In this document: in pieces, positions 22,371 through 37,100 of the stretch
How the letters are laid out: the number at the start of each line of letters is the position of its first letter
Position numbering within the stretch: position 1 is the stretch's first letter
NCBI GenBank assembly: GCA_035582835.1
Contig: JAYKAV010003110.1
Coordinates: 355,778-419,777 of the forward strand
Length of the DNA: 64,000 bases
DNA from: Phoebastria nigripes
Lineage: Eukaryota; Chordata; Aves; Procellariiformes; Diomedeidae
Direction: 5' to 3'
Made by a program: the position numbers and the translations under genes
The notes under the pieces: model-generated
Seen by the model: only the letters and a program-made list of their open reading frames with translations
Database searches by the model: none
Told to the model about the DNA's origin: nothing

Positions 22371-25300
22371 ATAAACAAAAGCATACACACAAAAAGCCAC
22401 ATAAATCCTCCTGGTGATTTTTTTTCTTGAGGATTTGTTTGAATCTGTATGTAGTTTAGAAGGTAGGATATTATTATGTTTTATAACAGTCATCTAGTTC
22501 TGATCTGCATTGTGAACTATTATGTTTACAGACGTTTTCTTGCTTTGCGTATTTCAGTGGGCTTTGTGGACATATTTCTTATTAGTCATTACACTGGCAG
22601 GGTTTGTTGCTTTTTCAATTTATAATTACATGTCACTTATAATAGATATCTAAAAACTGTAATATGGCATAAGGGAGCAGTCAAAGAACAGACACAGAAA
22701 ATTGCACAAAATGTAAGAATTTTTTTAGTTTGCTTCATTATTGTTAAAATTGCCTGATGGACTTTTATTATGGAGAGAGTGGACAGAAGAAATTTCAGGT
22801 TATAGGATGATTGCTGTCTGAATGCCAGAATGCAACATGAATATTTCAGTAACATAACACACTTGCATTTTAGTAAGAACAAGTTCCACAAGTTTGTGAT
22901 TTTTAAATATCCTTGGATATTTGCCTCTCGAATTATATGAATTTTTCCTTAGAATAAAATCCCTTTCTGTATAGTTAACCATTAAAAAGCCATCTGTGAA
23001 TTGATGCGATTCCTTCATAAATCAATTAAAATCTCACAACTAACGAACAGGTAAGCACAGCAAAAGGGTGTTGTGTATTTTCCTGTGGAGAATGCAATGA
23101 CATGTTTGTATAGCTATGTTTATACTTTTAATTGAAATGTTAACCTACGCATAGTACCCATCCTGTGACTGAGGTGTGTGAGATGTCTTCTGGAGGATTG
23201 GATGAAGTTCAGTGGCCTTGCCCGAGCCTGATCTGTCTTCTTGGGGCAGTCTGGGAACCTTGCTGGACCCTGAGCTTTTCTTAAGGATTGCTCTGGAGCT
23301 TGGCCTCATTGTTTGCATCTAAAAAATATAGCTGGGTCGCAAGTCTGCCAGGAGCCTAGGTTCAGGCTAATGTCTAACTAACATTGTAAGTGTAGTGATG
23401 TCGTCTTCTTCAGAAAGCGTTATAAATACACACTAGATTTTTCTTGAATTGTCTTATGCTTCCTTGAGTTGTGTGTAAAGAAACATTAGCAGTATTACAT
23501 ACATACATCCAAAAGATTTGATCTGAAGATTTTAACATGTTCCATGTAACTGTCTCTAGTGACATTGTGCAGAATCCGAGACAGATGAACCAAGCTTTCT
23601 CTTTGAACAGGAGCTGAACCATTTACAATGGACTGTGCAGAAACAGGGAGGGAAAGGGGAAATTAATACCTACCAGTTCCATCTGTTAAAGCTTTATGAA
23701 TGCTCTCTCCTCTTTCTCCCTGTAAACGATTCCCTGGAGGAAGATAATAGCTTTTGTGGAGTCAGTTATGATTCCAGGCCTTGCATTTCAAAAGATGGAG
23801 CACTTCTTTTTTTGGAAATGTTTCCATTTCTTTTTAGAAAACACATATAATTTAGAAGGCATAAAGCAGCACTGCATTAGCAATCATAGCACTCCAAAAT
23901 TCTGACAGACCTTTCATAAGTTTTTACAAAATATAAAATCTGCTGAATCTAGTAATACATTGCACTTTCCCTTTCCCATTGAGCAGTGTACTTACTTTTC
24001 ATAATCTGTTTTAGCTGAGAAAATGCATCTCTCAAATTTCAGTGAACTATATTGCTTTTATTCTCCTCAGATGGCCCTGCAACCATACCTGCCCTTACCT
24101 GTGGTTACATACTTCAAAAGGGACTTGAAACAAGTTCCAATACACAGTCTTATCTTTTGGTGTGGCCATTCATCTTTTGGTGTTCTGATGAGTACATTCG
24201 CTTCTGATCACAAATTCTACAGACGTTCAAAAGGCGAGAAAGCAAGTAACGTTTCTGCAGCATAGGTTCTGTAGATTTAATCATAAATTATCTGGTAATG
24301 TATAGGGAATAGATTATTTTATACGTGCATTTCCAATGTGATTGTGATCTGACGTTCTGAAATATGTTCCTTCTAATAACTGACATATATATGGGGGCAC
24401 ATATGGGGCATATATGTGCATAGAGATACGTGTATATATCATGTTTGTAACACCGTAAAAGAAATTCAGTGCCACTGCTACCTCAGTATTTGTATATCCA
24501 CTTATTCCTCATGCATTTCTGTTTTTTCTCCAAGATTCTTCTGAATTATCTGCCCTAAAATATTTGAGCTACTGTACTACACTTCACTGTAGTACATAAT
24601 TAATTTGTGTGTGTGTAAGATCTCTGTGTTTGCAGTTCACCTTATTCTTCATAGTTATTGAGGGCTACTCTATGTCTATGTGTCTATTTGGTACACTGAC
24701 AGAATAAAAACTTCTGACATGACAGAATATTGCTAATGTCCTTTGGGAAGCAGAAATTGTACTCAAGGAGCAATGTTATATTGTAAATGGTGCAAAGTAT
24801 CTGTACTTTTGGATACAGTAAAGTATCCAAATGACCCCCAGAATAGTAGAAACAGAATTGAATTTTTAAAGCTATTAAGCTGTGTGGGATGAGCAATCAG
24901 CTTGTATGAAAGGTATGGCTAGAATTTGTCACTACATCCCAGCACTGTCCAGCAGCTAGAAGACAAAATTGTCAAATGGAAGTCTGCAAAATCATTAGCC
25001 AACTATGCTCTAAAATCANAGAGCTGAAATACTAAACTGAATGTTCTTATTTGCTCTTCAGCAGTTATTTTGAGACTATATTTTTAAGAAGCAAGCAGGG
25101 CTAGAAACCTTTTAATTACATTCAGGATTTTGGGGTAATAAATGAATTTCACAACCTGGACATTTAAGAATATTATCAGGTATCATGAGACTCATGATAA
25201 AATAAAAGGAAGAGGGATATTTCCAGGGGCAATACAGTAGGATTTGTATAGACGTGGTACCATTTAAGCTATCCTATGTATGTTTTCTTTGCTGAGATCA

Positions 25301-26769
25301 TCTGGACTTCTTTCATACAGCATTTATAGGGACTTCCTGAAAGTTCAGATGCCTGGTTTAACTGTGAAGACAGGACAGTTTGTTATGCATTTTGTTTGTC
25401 CGTTATCAGGTACAGGGATCCCTTCTTTACCTATTTTTCACATGGGGCTAGCATCTTAACTTGAAATGGATAATTTTGATACATTGGATTAAAATAGCAA
25501 ATGTTACGTAGTGCGTTACCTGTAAATGTGTGTAACCTCATATGGATTCTCGCATATGATGAACACAAATATAATCTTCTCTTCAAAGAGTATTTTAAGT
25601 ATCCACATTGTTTATGAATCTAGGCCAGCAGTCCAGTATGAGAGATTAAGGCAGAAGTAAATAGGAAAAGTATACATGGGAAGGGAGCCAGTCTCTTTTC
25701 TCCATAGGAACATTGCATCTCTGGTTATGAATAACATTGTTTTCTTTCAAAGAAACACAAAATACTGACAATGCTATATTTCTTTCAAACTTCAGGTAGA
25801 ATAAGTAAGGAATGCTGAAAACATGCTTTTTAACCACATTACAATTTAAATTATATGCTTTTGATTTTCAGCTGAGACCTGCAAGAATAGCTTCCCTGGC
25901 TCAAATCTGTTCCAGATTCTTTCTTGATCCTAATTATGAATGAAATACTTATAATATCTCTTTCTCAATGTCTACCCCTGTTTTCTCTCTCTATTTTTTT
26001 AATGTTAAGCAATAAATAAATACAGCATCAAACTAAGCATTTGAGTCGCATAGACTTCATGGTGATCTCCACTGCAATCTAAACCACCGTTCTCAGTTTT
26101 GTAGTTACAGTATTTGGGATTGATTTGTGAATTTTGCACAAGTTCTTAATTGTTAGCTGGATTTTCTTTGCTACTGTGTTGTCTTATATAGGAGATCTGA
26201 AAAAGATAGCAAATCAGAATGACAGGGCCACACCTGTAAGTTATTATAGAGGTTGTTTGAAAAATATTACCAGGGAAAAACCCATGTTATATAGGTATCT
26301 TACAAACTGCTGAAAAAGAGATCTTTCTCTATTCAAAGGAATACACATGTTGGTGCAGACCAGCTCAGGAGTTTTATTTTGTTAGGTTGCAAATCAGTTT
26401 CTAGCTATTGGTTGCTAGCTTTATTCTCCAGCCTCAGCTTCTGTTTTCTTTTCCTTTCTGCTCTTTTCAGGTTCTCTCTCTCACGATTTTTGTTTTTCAA
26501 AACTCTCATCTGATTCTTGTCCTTTTTCATTTTCTTCTTCCTGTATGTCCTTCACCAAAGCACATTGCCGAGTCATCTGCTACCATGCTGAATTGCTACT
26601 TCAAAAAGCCATTCTTTCTTTCTTAACCTGGACCAATGCCATGTTCTGTGGAGAGGGCAGGAGCCTTCCAGAGCACATGTTTAAGAAATACTTACTGCCG
26701 TAGAAATGAAGGAGGGTAGTAGAAGACAATGCCGTTCTCTACACACGGGCCTTATTTCATTTTAGTGCC

Positions 26770-26786
26770 TTTTTTTTTTTTTTTTT
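26770..26786. repeat. Poly-T tract
   Basis: An uninterrupted T-run of 17 bases in intron sequence. Nothing else is recognisable around it. Confidence 0.8.
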
Positions 26787-27958
26787 AAGTCTGGCTTTGT
26801 GTAATTTCTATGACCATGGAAAAGTAAAGAGAAATTTCAGTTTAAAATCTCTAATACCTTTTCTAGTATGCTCAAAACATGAATGCGTAGGTTCTTTGGG
26901 TGTAGGACTTGCTTCTGCTTTAAAGAGTTTCTAGTATGGTTGTGGTATGTCCCTGCAGCAAATTAGCTAGTCAAAAGTTGGCTGTGTGTGTTCACATACG
27001 GTCCTGCATTACTAGAATCTGATCTTGCTGACTTCAGTGAGGTTTTGTACTTAGTCTTGCATGTTCCCTTATTAAAGACCAAGATTCATTTGTTATAATT
27101 GAATGGATACTGGTTTTGTTGCCTTGCTGTTTGAATAATCTGGCCTTGGATAAGAAATACAGCTATTAGCATTTTTAGAAAGGAGGCAACTTAATTTTGG
27201 TAGTGAAAAATGGCAATTGAGAAGGAACTATAAATTAGATATCTACAAGAGTTTCCAAGAATTCTCCATTAAACTGCAATTATTAAATGCTTCAAGTCTA
27301 CTTTGAAGGCCTCACTTCATCAAACTGTTCCAGGCAAGCAGACTTTACTCTTTTGCAGAACCAGCTGCAACTGGGAAATTACCTAGTGCACAGAAGTCTA
27401 CTTACCAGGACCAAAATGAACAAAAATAAAAAAAGCTACACAAAGTCAAAACCTCTGCATTTAGTAATATACAGAAAGCCAGAGAACTAATGTGCATTTA
27501 GGACATAGTTTTGCAAACATGCATGACGGCAGCTTTATGCTCCTTGGAAGCCCTTGAACTGTATGGAACCACTCAAATGTGGAGTTTAATAACAAAATTG
27601 AGTTACTTTTTAGTATGTAAATCACATGTTTATAATGTTGTACCTCGTTGAGTTATTTCTATAAAGGATTAAAATGTCTTTATTGTATTGTACCCCTATT
27701 AGAGAAATTACTTTCACAAGGTACAAGTTTGGTATCATGTAGTATTGTTAGGAAAATCTTTGTAATCTATCTTCTTGGTTCACTGCATAAGAAGACAAAG
27801 GAGATAAATTATAAGTTTCAAAAATATTGGCTTTGTGTGTAATTAATTGCATTTATTATGTACATTTATTTTCTTTTTGTTCATTATTTCTATTCATAAA
27901 GCATTTGCGAGAAAACTATGCTAAATATAGTGTCCTAGAAAGCTAGAAATTCTGTAAA

Positions 27959-28020
27959 AGAAAAAAAAAGGGAAAAAAAAAAAATAAAAAAAAAAAAAAA
28001 AGGGAAAAAAAAAAAAAAAG
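27959..28020. repeat. Long A-rich tract with regular GGG interruptions
   Basis: About 60 bases of nearly pure A, broken by one G, one T and two GGG triplets. It looks like a poly-A tail or expanded A-run, but the sequence to its left is not a repeat I recognise. Homopolymer lengths here are likely unreliable. Confidence 0.85.
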
Positions 28021-28157
28021 CCCAACATGAAAACCCAGAGCCTTTGTGCAATAGTCTTCAGTAATAATGTTTAGTAACTTCAATATTAAAAAAAGCAATG
28101 AGACATTTCAGATACGGTTTACTTTACACCAGGCAGATTTCGGTTGCGATTGTGCTG

Positions 28158-28177
28158 CAGCACCACCTAGTGCTCCA
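28158..28177 (-). promoter_or_regulatory. CTCF-like binding motif (candidate)
   Basis: The minus strand reads TGGAGCACTAGGTGGTGCTG. It matches the CTCF core CACYAGRKGG followed by a GCT, with one departure from consensus where C is usual before GCT. The surrounding 100 bp are more GC-rich than the rest of the intron. Motif only; occupancy is unknown. Confidence 0.3.
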
Positions 28178-31100
28178 GGGAGCTGAAGGAATTTCCTAGC
28201 AGCTGCTGTTGCTGCTGAGGGGTGGGCGAAATAGTTTGGTATCACATGCACAGAGCTTTGGAGCACCGATAGTCATTTGCAAGGTTTTTTTAATGTTTAT
28301 CTGAAAAAAATCGTTAATAATGTGTCAAATTTAGCGTAATAAGACTTACAAAATAAAATGCTTGATCTTGCAATGGTAGAGCTGATATAGAGCCCTTAGG
28401 GACAAATGTGTACATTTGTGTATATAGTTATATATATAAATATTTATACTGGTACTCCCCTGAAACATTCAATTTCTACAGTTCTTTATATGAGAAAAAT
28501 AGCAGCCTTGCAATGCTGCTAATGGCAGACAGTGTTTAACTTAAGGGTGTCCCTGAAGAGGGAGACACCTACAACCCCAGGAGTTTCTCCTGAGATACGA
28601 AATTACAGCTTCTCCAGTTCTGCATGGGTCACTGGATAAATTAATGTTTTAGTTGTTTTTACCCACTATTTTAAAGTTGTTTACACAGTGCACGTCAGCA
28701 TGATCACACCCACTGTATACTTGATATAATGCAGACCAGACAGACACAATGTGACTTGTACTGAAGTCCAAAACAAACTGGTAGCAAAATCAGGAGTAAG
28801 AACACGTTCTTTCAGTTCCACCAATCCAGGAGACCATTGCTGTTATCATCCCCTCACCCTCTCGGGCAGTTCCTAAGGCAAGCTCTTTCTCTGTAATAGC
28901 ATGGTTCTTTTACTGTTTTGTTTACAAGTCACAATTTATTTTAATCAAAATGAGCTTTTATGTTTTGCAGTAAGCATTATTATAAAACAAGTTTTCTGGA
29001 AAAGGTGCAGACATCAATATAACAACATTCTGGAAATGTAATGTATCCAGCATGATAAAATTTTAGCATGAGAAATGCCCTTATGCGTTAAGTAGACTAA
29101 TGGATTTTGTTTAACTTCCTTTGATAAGTTAATGACCATCTAAATATCTAATATCTAAATATATCTAAATACAAACATGATAAACTCCTTTTATCCAAAT
29201 GTACTCATGTTTTCCTTCACTGAAAAAACAAAACAAAACCAGTGAAAAAGATGTAAGATAGGCTGATCTTGAAGCTCAAAAAGAGGCTGATTATATGAGC
29301 TGGCAATATCCTCAAAACTGTCTGTGCTCTGCTTTAAAAATCTCTGTGTGTGCCTTCCCTTCTTTTTTTTTTCCTTCTATGAAGTCCTATAAGAATTATT
29401 CACACATAACACGTACAGCTGTGCACATCAAACCCTAGTAAGAAGCAATGTGAAACATGCAACAAAATACTGTATTGATTTTGTGCGTGGGATGGATAAG
29501 GGACTGACAGTCCACTGAAGCAGTGATAAGACCAAGATTTTTGTATGCCGCGTTTCCCCTAAGCTCTGTTTTCTTTCTGTTGCCTTGGAACAATATGCGC
29601 ATTCATTTAACTGTGGAATAAAACTGTTTGGTCTTTTGCACAGTTTCATTTCGCTGCAACTCAGATGGACTGAAAGAACAGCTGAATAACTTGATATTGA
29701 AAACTTAAAGGTCATGAATATTGGATGTAACAGCTGTTTCCATTAAAAAAAATTGAATTATGTAATCCCATTGCCTAGAAATGTCTGGAATGTGACAATC
29801 AGTCACTTGGAATAGGAGAAGGAAAACTAGTTTTAACCAGCCGTTCATTTCCTAGGAAAGACCATGTTCAGAGTTTTGCATGATTAAATCCTTCAGGGCA
29901 AAAGCTAAAACTGTCATTTGTCTGGCTATTTATTCTCTATGAAATATTAGAAATGCAATTTAGAAAAAGAATTCCTCTGCAGTAGCCTTACTCAGCTTTT
30001 GGTTTTTCAGGAGGATGATGAAATGTTGTAACAGAGAAGTCTGGCTCCACTTAGAGTCTTTCAATTACAGTATACATCTCTGAATATGTCAACTCATACT
30101 TTATAATGATAATGAATTGAGGATTTTTTTAATAGGATACTAAGCTTGAACAGTGTGAGTGAAATCTGCAGCTTCATCTGTTTTCGGTGCACTTGTTTGC
30201 TAGAATAAATAGGAAGCCAACATTTGTGCACTCCAAGCAGCTCTGTTTAATTCCTTATTTTCTGAAAGAAAGAATTTGAAAATGTAGGGAGGAACAGATT
30301 AAACCTTCATCTCTGCTGTGTGCAAATGGAAGATATGCTGCGACAAAGGGATACATAATAGGTATGCAGTGAAAAAAATGATTTAGCTTCTCGGTGATTC
30401 TCAGTTTAAATGCCAGTAATGAAAATGCCGAAGGCAGTATTCACTGATGTTTTCTTTATCAAAAGGAGAGGTTAATGTCTATACTACTTCTCTGTGCCTC
30501 ACATTAGGTGCGTTTCTTCACATAGTTTTTCTGAAGACATTAAATACATGCAAATACGTGCAGTAGGACCAGCACTTGGGACAGATTTGTTGTTTAACTT
30601 CTTTTTAAATTAAATTACGGTGATACACAGACTGCAAAAACTGTCATGTTAGGATTCATCTGTTTTTCTTTTGATCTATTTGTTGCTTCTAACTGATGTG
30701 TTTTCCTTTTTTGTTTATGGTGACTTAGGGGGGTGCTTAGGAAAATTTTAGAGGAAATTATGAAAGTATCCGTTAATTTAAACCTCATTAAGTTTGAACT
30801 TTCCCACTCCTGTATTTAGACTTGATTATATTACCTGTAAGAGAATAAAACATCCTATTCTGATATCTTCAAACCCCCAAACTGAAATTTTATCTAAAAA
30901 GTTGCAGAACAACATAATATCATGCATCTGACACTTGTCTTGATACCCTTCTTGAATTATTGTGCGTAGGTCTTTGATGTACTCCGTGCATAGCTACACT
31001 TGTGTGAATTAGTAAATACCAAGTAGAAAAGAGATCTGAATTTTGGTCTCTTCCATCCCACTTGAGAACCACAGAAACATAATGGGCTGTAAATTAATTT

Positions 31101-34100
31101 TTTTTAATCACGCACATTGAGTCACTTATACAAACTGGGTATCAGGGAGAGAAAGCCTATTCTGCTTTTGAGAAACTTTTCCAGTCAAATTGTACACAAA
31201 TTTCTTCTCAAAATTTTGATTTAAATTAATAGATATTTTTTCCAGTGAAGATTTATTTAACTGGAAAACTTGAAACTAGCTTAACTCATGTTATCTGGCT
31301 CTGTTTGCCAAACTCAAAAGATCAGGTTGGTTGCAGATGAGGGCTGCATTCTTAGTCTGTTATATAAAAAATGTGAGTTTGTAATATAAATTATGTAGGC
31401 TGTCTGGTTGGTAAAGATAGCACAAGGGAAAAAACACAGGAATTAAACCCCAAACAAAAGTACATCATTGAAAAGAGTTACACTGATGTTACAAGTTTGA
31501 AATGAGAAGCCTTTCCTATCTTATTTCTGTTTTTTTTTTTTTCTAAAAACCTCATTATTAACAAATCAGTAATTCTATTTAAGAGTGTATAAGTCAATCC
31601 ACATGTTATGAAACTGATCATGGGTGTCACTTCACTGAATGTTTGCATTTTACCTAACCCTTCTAAAAGTATTTGTATTTCAGGGAAAACATATGACTCA
31701 TTAATTCTACCCCTCAGTGGTTTCCCTTACTGCCTTCTCTTTTTCACATCTCCAGAATAATTTGCCAAAAATGTGCCCCATTGTACAGAGCTACTAGCAA
31801 GAAAGATCTTTCAAAACACTTATAATGAAACCTTCCAGCTCTGCTGAATTATCCTCCTACTATATAGTGTTTGTTTATTAAAATGTCAGCTCATGTATGT
31901 TATTCTGCCTATATTTCTTTCTGCTTATATTTCTTTCACCATGGATTTATTCATGATCTTTACAGTTTTTCTGATTAAGATGGTAGCCCATTTCCAGCTC
32001 ATCAGTAGACTACATGCCTTTCTCACTCAACATGACTCATCTGTAGCTCCCTCCTGGAACAGGGAGTGCAATCAGCAAGTAAAATACTAGGTAGTAGTGC
32101 AAACGACATGCTGAGATGTGTTTCTTGGAGTTACCTGGTATTCAGCAGGAAATGGATTTCCTGCTATTAGGCAGGTATGAATCAAGTTTCAAAGAGAGAA
32201 CTGAGCCACTGATCCTCAGTTATACTTTCTCAGCATTTTAGAAGCTAAGCCCCAAAACAGAGGAAGCCCTTGCAGATTCATAACATCTCAAGATATCATA
32301 CCACTGTTGCATATAAATTAAATAAAGGTTTCAATTAACCTTGGAAAATCTATTTCATATTGTAAAAAGGATATAAACCTACTGTAGCCTATGTATCTAC
32401 CTATTTAAGTACTAGCACTTGATGAAAACTGATATTTTTCCTATGAAAGATATATTTCTGAACCAGAATTAATGGAACTGAAATAATTTGCAACTAAATA
32501 ATTTGAAATAATTTTGAGCTATGATTTTTTAAAATTTGGCCAGAGAGCTTCATATAACATTGTTCTAAATGACTTGAGTAAAACCAGGTAATGCANTGTA
32601 TGATATAATCTTTGAGCACAGAGCAAGCAACTATGGCCAAACCTGGAAATGCTGCTTCAAATTTTTCTTCCCTCTACTCTGAAGTCAGTAGTCTTAATCT
32701 GCTTTTTTACTAAGCAATGAAACAAAACATTTGCCTTACTAGTATTTTTCCTGCCATTTTTGAATCAAATACTGTTACCCTGTTTTTTTTAAATTACTGC
32801 TTATTCCTACAGAAGTCAAGCTATTTATATGTTCAGGAATTGATCTAAAATGGAAAACACATCTATTTTAATGCAGATTTTGTGATTCCCAGGTTTTAAA
32901 AAAGAGGATGTCTGAGAGGGGAAAAATCTTTTTTATTAACTTCCTTCTCAGAGTTTTTGATGGCTGACGCTATCCTGCATTAGTAAGCCAATGCTTTCAT
33001 GATGTCTTCAAATAGTTAGGTTATGATATTTCATAAGAAATCTTCTCTTGTAAAGGTATTCTTCTGAAAAAAGGTAATTGCGTATCCATGACAGTAATGT
33101 TTCTGTCCTTANGCTCACAGTTCAGAAGTACGTATGCATTCAGGTACTGTACTATTTGTGGTGACTACAGTATCCTTCTGAGTGTTGACCATCTCAAAGG
33201 TGTATGAGTGGTCAGTTCACTCAAAAACTCTAGCTCTTGATCTTGTGATATATTTGAAGACTCTGTCTAGTGCCTGTATTGTATTTTAAATTTTGCTATT
33301 TGGGATACCTCTAACAGTCAGCTTGTTGCTAATTGTTTTGAATGCCATCTCAAGTTTGTATGTAACTCTGGATACATTTGATATTTTTAAATGAGGACAA
33401 AATGAATTTATGTTGTTTTCACCATTGTTTTCTCAATATTCTTACTTCTCAAAAGTACGTTTTGCTTCAGGTAAATTTTGCTACAAGATCAAGGGAGCAG
33501 TTTCATTGTGATTAGTAATGTGTAGAAGTTACTAAATTATTTGCAAAAGCAACAGCTTTTCTTGGTGGGGATTTTTGTGTTGTTTTTCTTTTTTTCATCA
33601 TTTACTTTCTCCTTTAAAACAAATATCTCTCTTTTAATGGTGTTTCTGATTGTGGTGCTTTCAGAAAAGCTTGTCTTGTGTTTGTGCACGCACATAAGCT
33701 GACCGTTATAGCTCTAATCTGGGGCAGTCGGAGGAGCTGTTTGTCGTGGTTCCATTTGTGCAGTTAGATCTGCCACTATTGGAAGTATGAGGATGGGTGG
33801 GAACAAGAAAGCTGATCTACGAACAAAAAAATAAAAAAGAGGGGGGAGGAATGAAAATGAACAATGAATGAGGGTGTGGAGGTATGACTGAGCCTTTCGA
33901 CATGACTTTGAAATACTTAGACAACCAGAGAATTCAGAAGGAATCCAGGGCAAAGGGTTACCAAAGGCCTGTACAGAAGGGGGAGCCCTTTTCAAGATAA
34001 CCAAGGAGAAACTAAAAGATATTGTTAGAGTCCAGCTGTAATAATTTCAGCTCCATAAGTGATTTTTCTCCTCCCATTCAGAATGTAAGAGGTAATTATT

Positions 34101-37100
34101 ACAAATGTGAACATTACAAAAGTAACAGTCTCTGTTTTGTAAGTGATGAATCACTCCATTGGGGGAAGTCATAACTTCCTATTAATACATTTGTTCCAAG
34201 CATATGATCTACCAGGTCCTAAAATAAATTCTAAGCTTCCTAATATTAACCCAGTAAATATTTCCATTCCATTTGAAGCTTAAAAATTAAAATCAAAGTA
34301 ATTTCAGGGTCAGATATTTACTTCTACTCTGTGAATTAGAGGGTCTCTCCTCTCTGAGATCAGCTTTACAGGGTTACCGAGTGACCGATATTATACTAGA
34401 TTCCTTCCTGTCATAATGCCATAAACATTCTGCTGGAACTTAGGTCAGCGCTTAAAATAACCTTGCTAATTGCAAGTCTACAAGTGTCGGCTGAAATTTC
34501 AGTTAGCTGCCATACAGCAGATCTGAATGCTGAGAAATCACTACTGTAGCTCTGAACGTGCAGGGGAAGCGCAGACAGGCCTAAACTTGATCTGCACAAC
34601 AACACAGGTAGAGGCAGCAGACTATTTGCTATATTTCATGCAAAACAAAAGCTGTTGACTCGGCACTGAATATGGATTGGGTTACAGATCATCTATGGCT
34701 TACTTGTCTGTCTTTTAAACAGACACTTACTTTCTGAATTACTGGTTGCATATAACTCCTTTAACTGAGGAAAGGAAATGGGACAGTCTTTTTTTTTGCA
34801 AAGCTGATACCTGAAAACTCTCCTTCCAGTATAAATGAGGTAAGACGCCATTAAAGTGAAATACTTTGCAAAACATTAGAAATATCTAAAGCAATAAATT
34901 ATCAGTGTTTGCAAATTGTTTTTCTCAGTAAGGGCAAATGTTTTTTTTTAATCAGCTGGTTTTCAACTTCTGAAGAAGTATTGCATGACCTAAATGTGTT
35001 TCGTTTGAAATAATACAATTTCTTTCCTGTGCACTGTAAATCTAACTTGCAAAATTGACAGATCTTTTTCCCTGTGGATGTAGATTTCTGAATATTGATA
35101 AAAGCTTGCTCAGTCTCTTTCACTCCCTGTTCTACATAATGTAAAGTTTCTGCAATCACAATCTTAGGCTTAAGCAATTTAAATCTTTTACTTCTGAAGG
35201 TAAAAAAGATGTTTGTCATGTGCAAAGCTCTTAGTCCCATGTTTCGATGGGGAGATTATAGCTTTTTTTGTGTGTCGAGGTGAAACTCAATGCTCAGTCT
35301 TCTCTATTCCCTGAGACATTACTCAGCTAACTTTTTATAGGTCACAGTATAATTAGAAATAGACACTGTAAGATTATAATTACATTACTTTGGCTAAAAC
35401 TTTGACCTATATTGTGAAGAGATGTGTTTAGTAAAGGCTCAGGACCTTTGACTGAAGGTCAAAGGACTGAACCAACAGACTGAAAATAATGTAGGTAATG
35501 GAAAACATGGAACTTCATCATTATATCTAGATTTTACTATCTTTATTAGAAAGTTAATAAATTCTGTAGCTCTTCATAGGGAGACTGAATGTGACATATG
35601 AACACTCTGATGCCTATCACAATTGGCATTAATTTAGGAGACCATTTTCAAAATATTCTGTAAGCTGTACCCTTTCCAAAGGCCCTTTGTTTTAATTTTG
35701 TTCTCAGCTCAGAAAGTTGTATGTGTGCCATGTCCTGAGGAATATGCTCAGACTGCTCAGAAGTGTCTGTTCTCTCTGCAAAATTGTATCTACAGGAAAA
35801 GTTCAGGAATTTTTGGTTAACCAAGACTGTTTTCTTCAAAGATTTACATTGGATTAAGACTATAAAGCCTTTTTACTTCCCTGAAGCAAAAGTTGGTACT
35901 GGATGGGAAATTGTTGACTGATGTATAGTTTGTACAAGGTGCCAGAAGAATGGGAAATCAGCCATAGATTATGGCAGCAGTTACATCTGCTATTTGGATA
36001 GGAATTTCTCATTGCCTTTTAAAAGGTTTTTACTTTTGCTCTTCAGCTGCCCATGCATCAGTTGGCAATTGCTCTTGTTTAGACTTTGCTGGCTAAGCAA
36101 GTTATGACCTTCATCTCTATAATGGCAGTCCATGCCGTTATCTTCTCCAAAATGCTATTTGTGAAAGTTTTGTTTAAAGCTCAGAAGCATCAAGCAATGG
36201 AAAGTTCTGCTACAGCTACACGTGCTTAGCACTAGAAGTGTAGTAGGTGCTTATTACATAAATATTATTGCTCCATTTCTTATCCTTTTCTGAATGCTGT
36301 TTCACATGTTGAAATGTATCAGTAAAGTAAGAGTTTGAATTCTTTCTGCTCCATATAAGAAGAAATAGAAAGATCTTTTTGCTCTTCCATGGGTATGTCT
36401 TATTACCATTTTAGTTTGGGTTGAAAGTGTGATTTTGAAGTGAATCTGCTGTTTATCCCCATTCGGTACTCTTGGGTTCATGCTGGAGAGCAGTCTCCCT
36501 GTGTGCAAACTGCTTGCTATTGCTCAGTCTTTGCCAACTAGGGGTTTCTTTTCTTTTTATTTGTTTTCTCAATCCCTTTGTCTCTATGTTTCATTTGTTG
36601 TCACATCTGTAGTGATATTTTCTTTTGCATTTCATCTGAGTTGATACTTCCTTGTGCAAGTAGGTTTTACATTTAATGTATATGCGATTGCCTTGATTGA
36701 GTTAGAGATAAACTTAGCTGGTATAGTATTTGCCTTTCCCATTGCTATTGCCTGTACTGATAAGCAAAGAAACTTTCTCAGAAATTAGTATTTTTGCCAG
36801 TTTACTTTGTTTTTGCAGTATGCTCGCCTCAGAGACAAAATCAGAAAGTGTAGAATCAAGTTCAGTTTTGATTATTACCTGAATTTTATTTTAAGTCTGC
36901 AAAAGAGAGTTTTCATCCTGTATTGTCTGTAAATTCAAGTTGAAAATAAGTTCAGGAGAGATTTTTGAGTTATTTTGATGCTTCTAATCCCATTTGAAAT
37001 TGTAAAAGACAAAATGAAATATAAACAGTAATGGTAGATTTTAGAAATTCTTCACACTGTGAGCTTCAAAAGAAGGTATGGCTAATGTTTTGGGAAAGGG

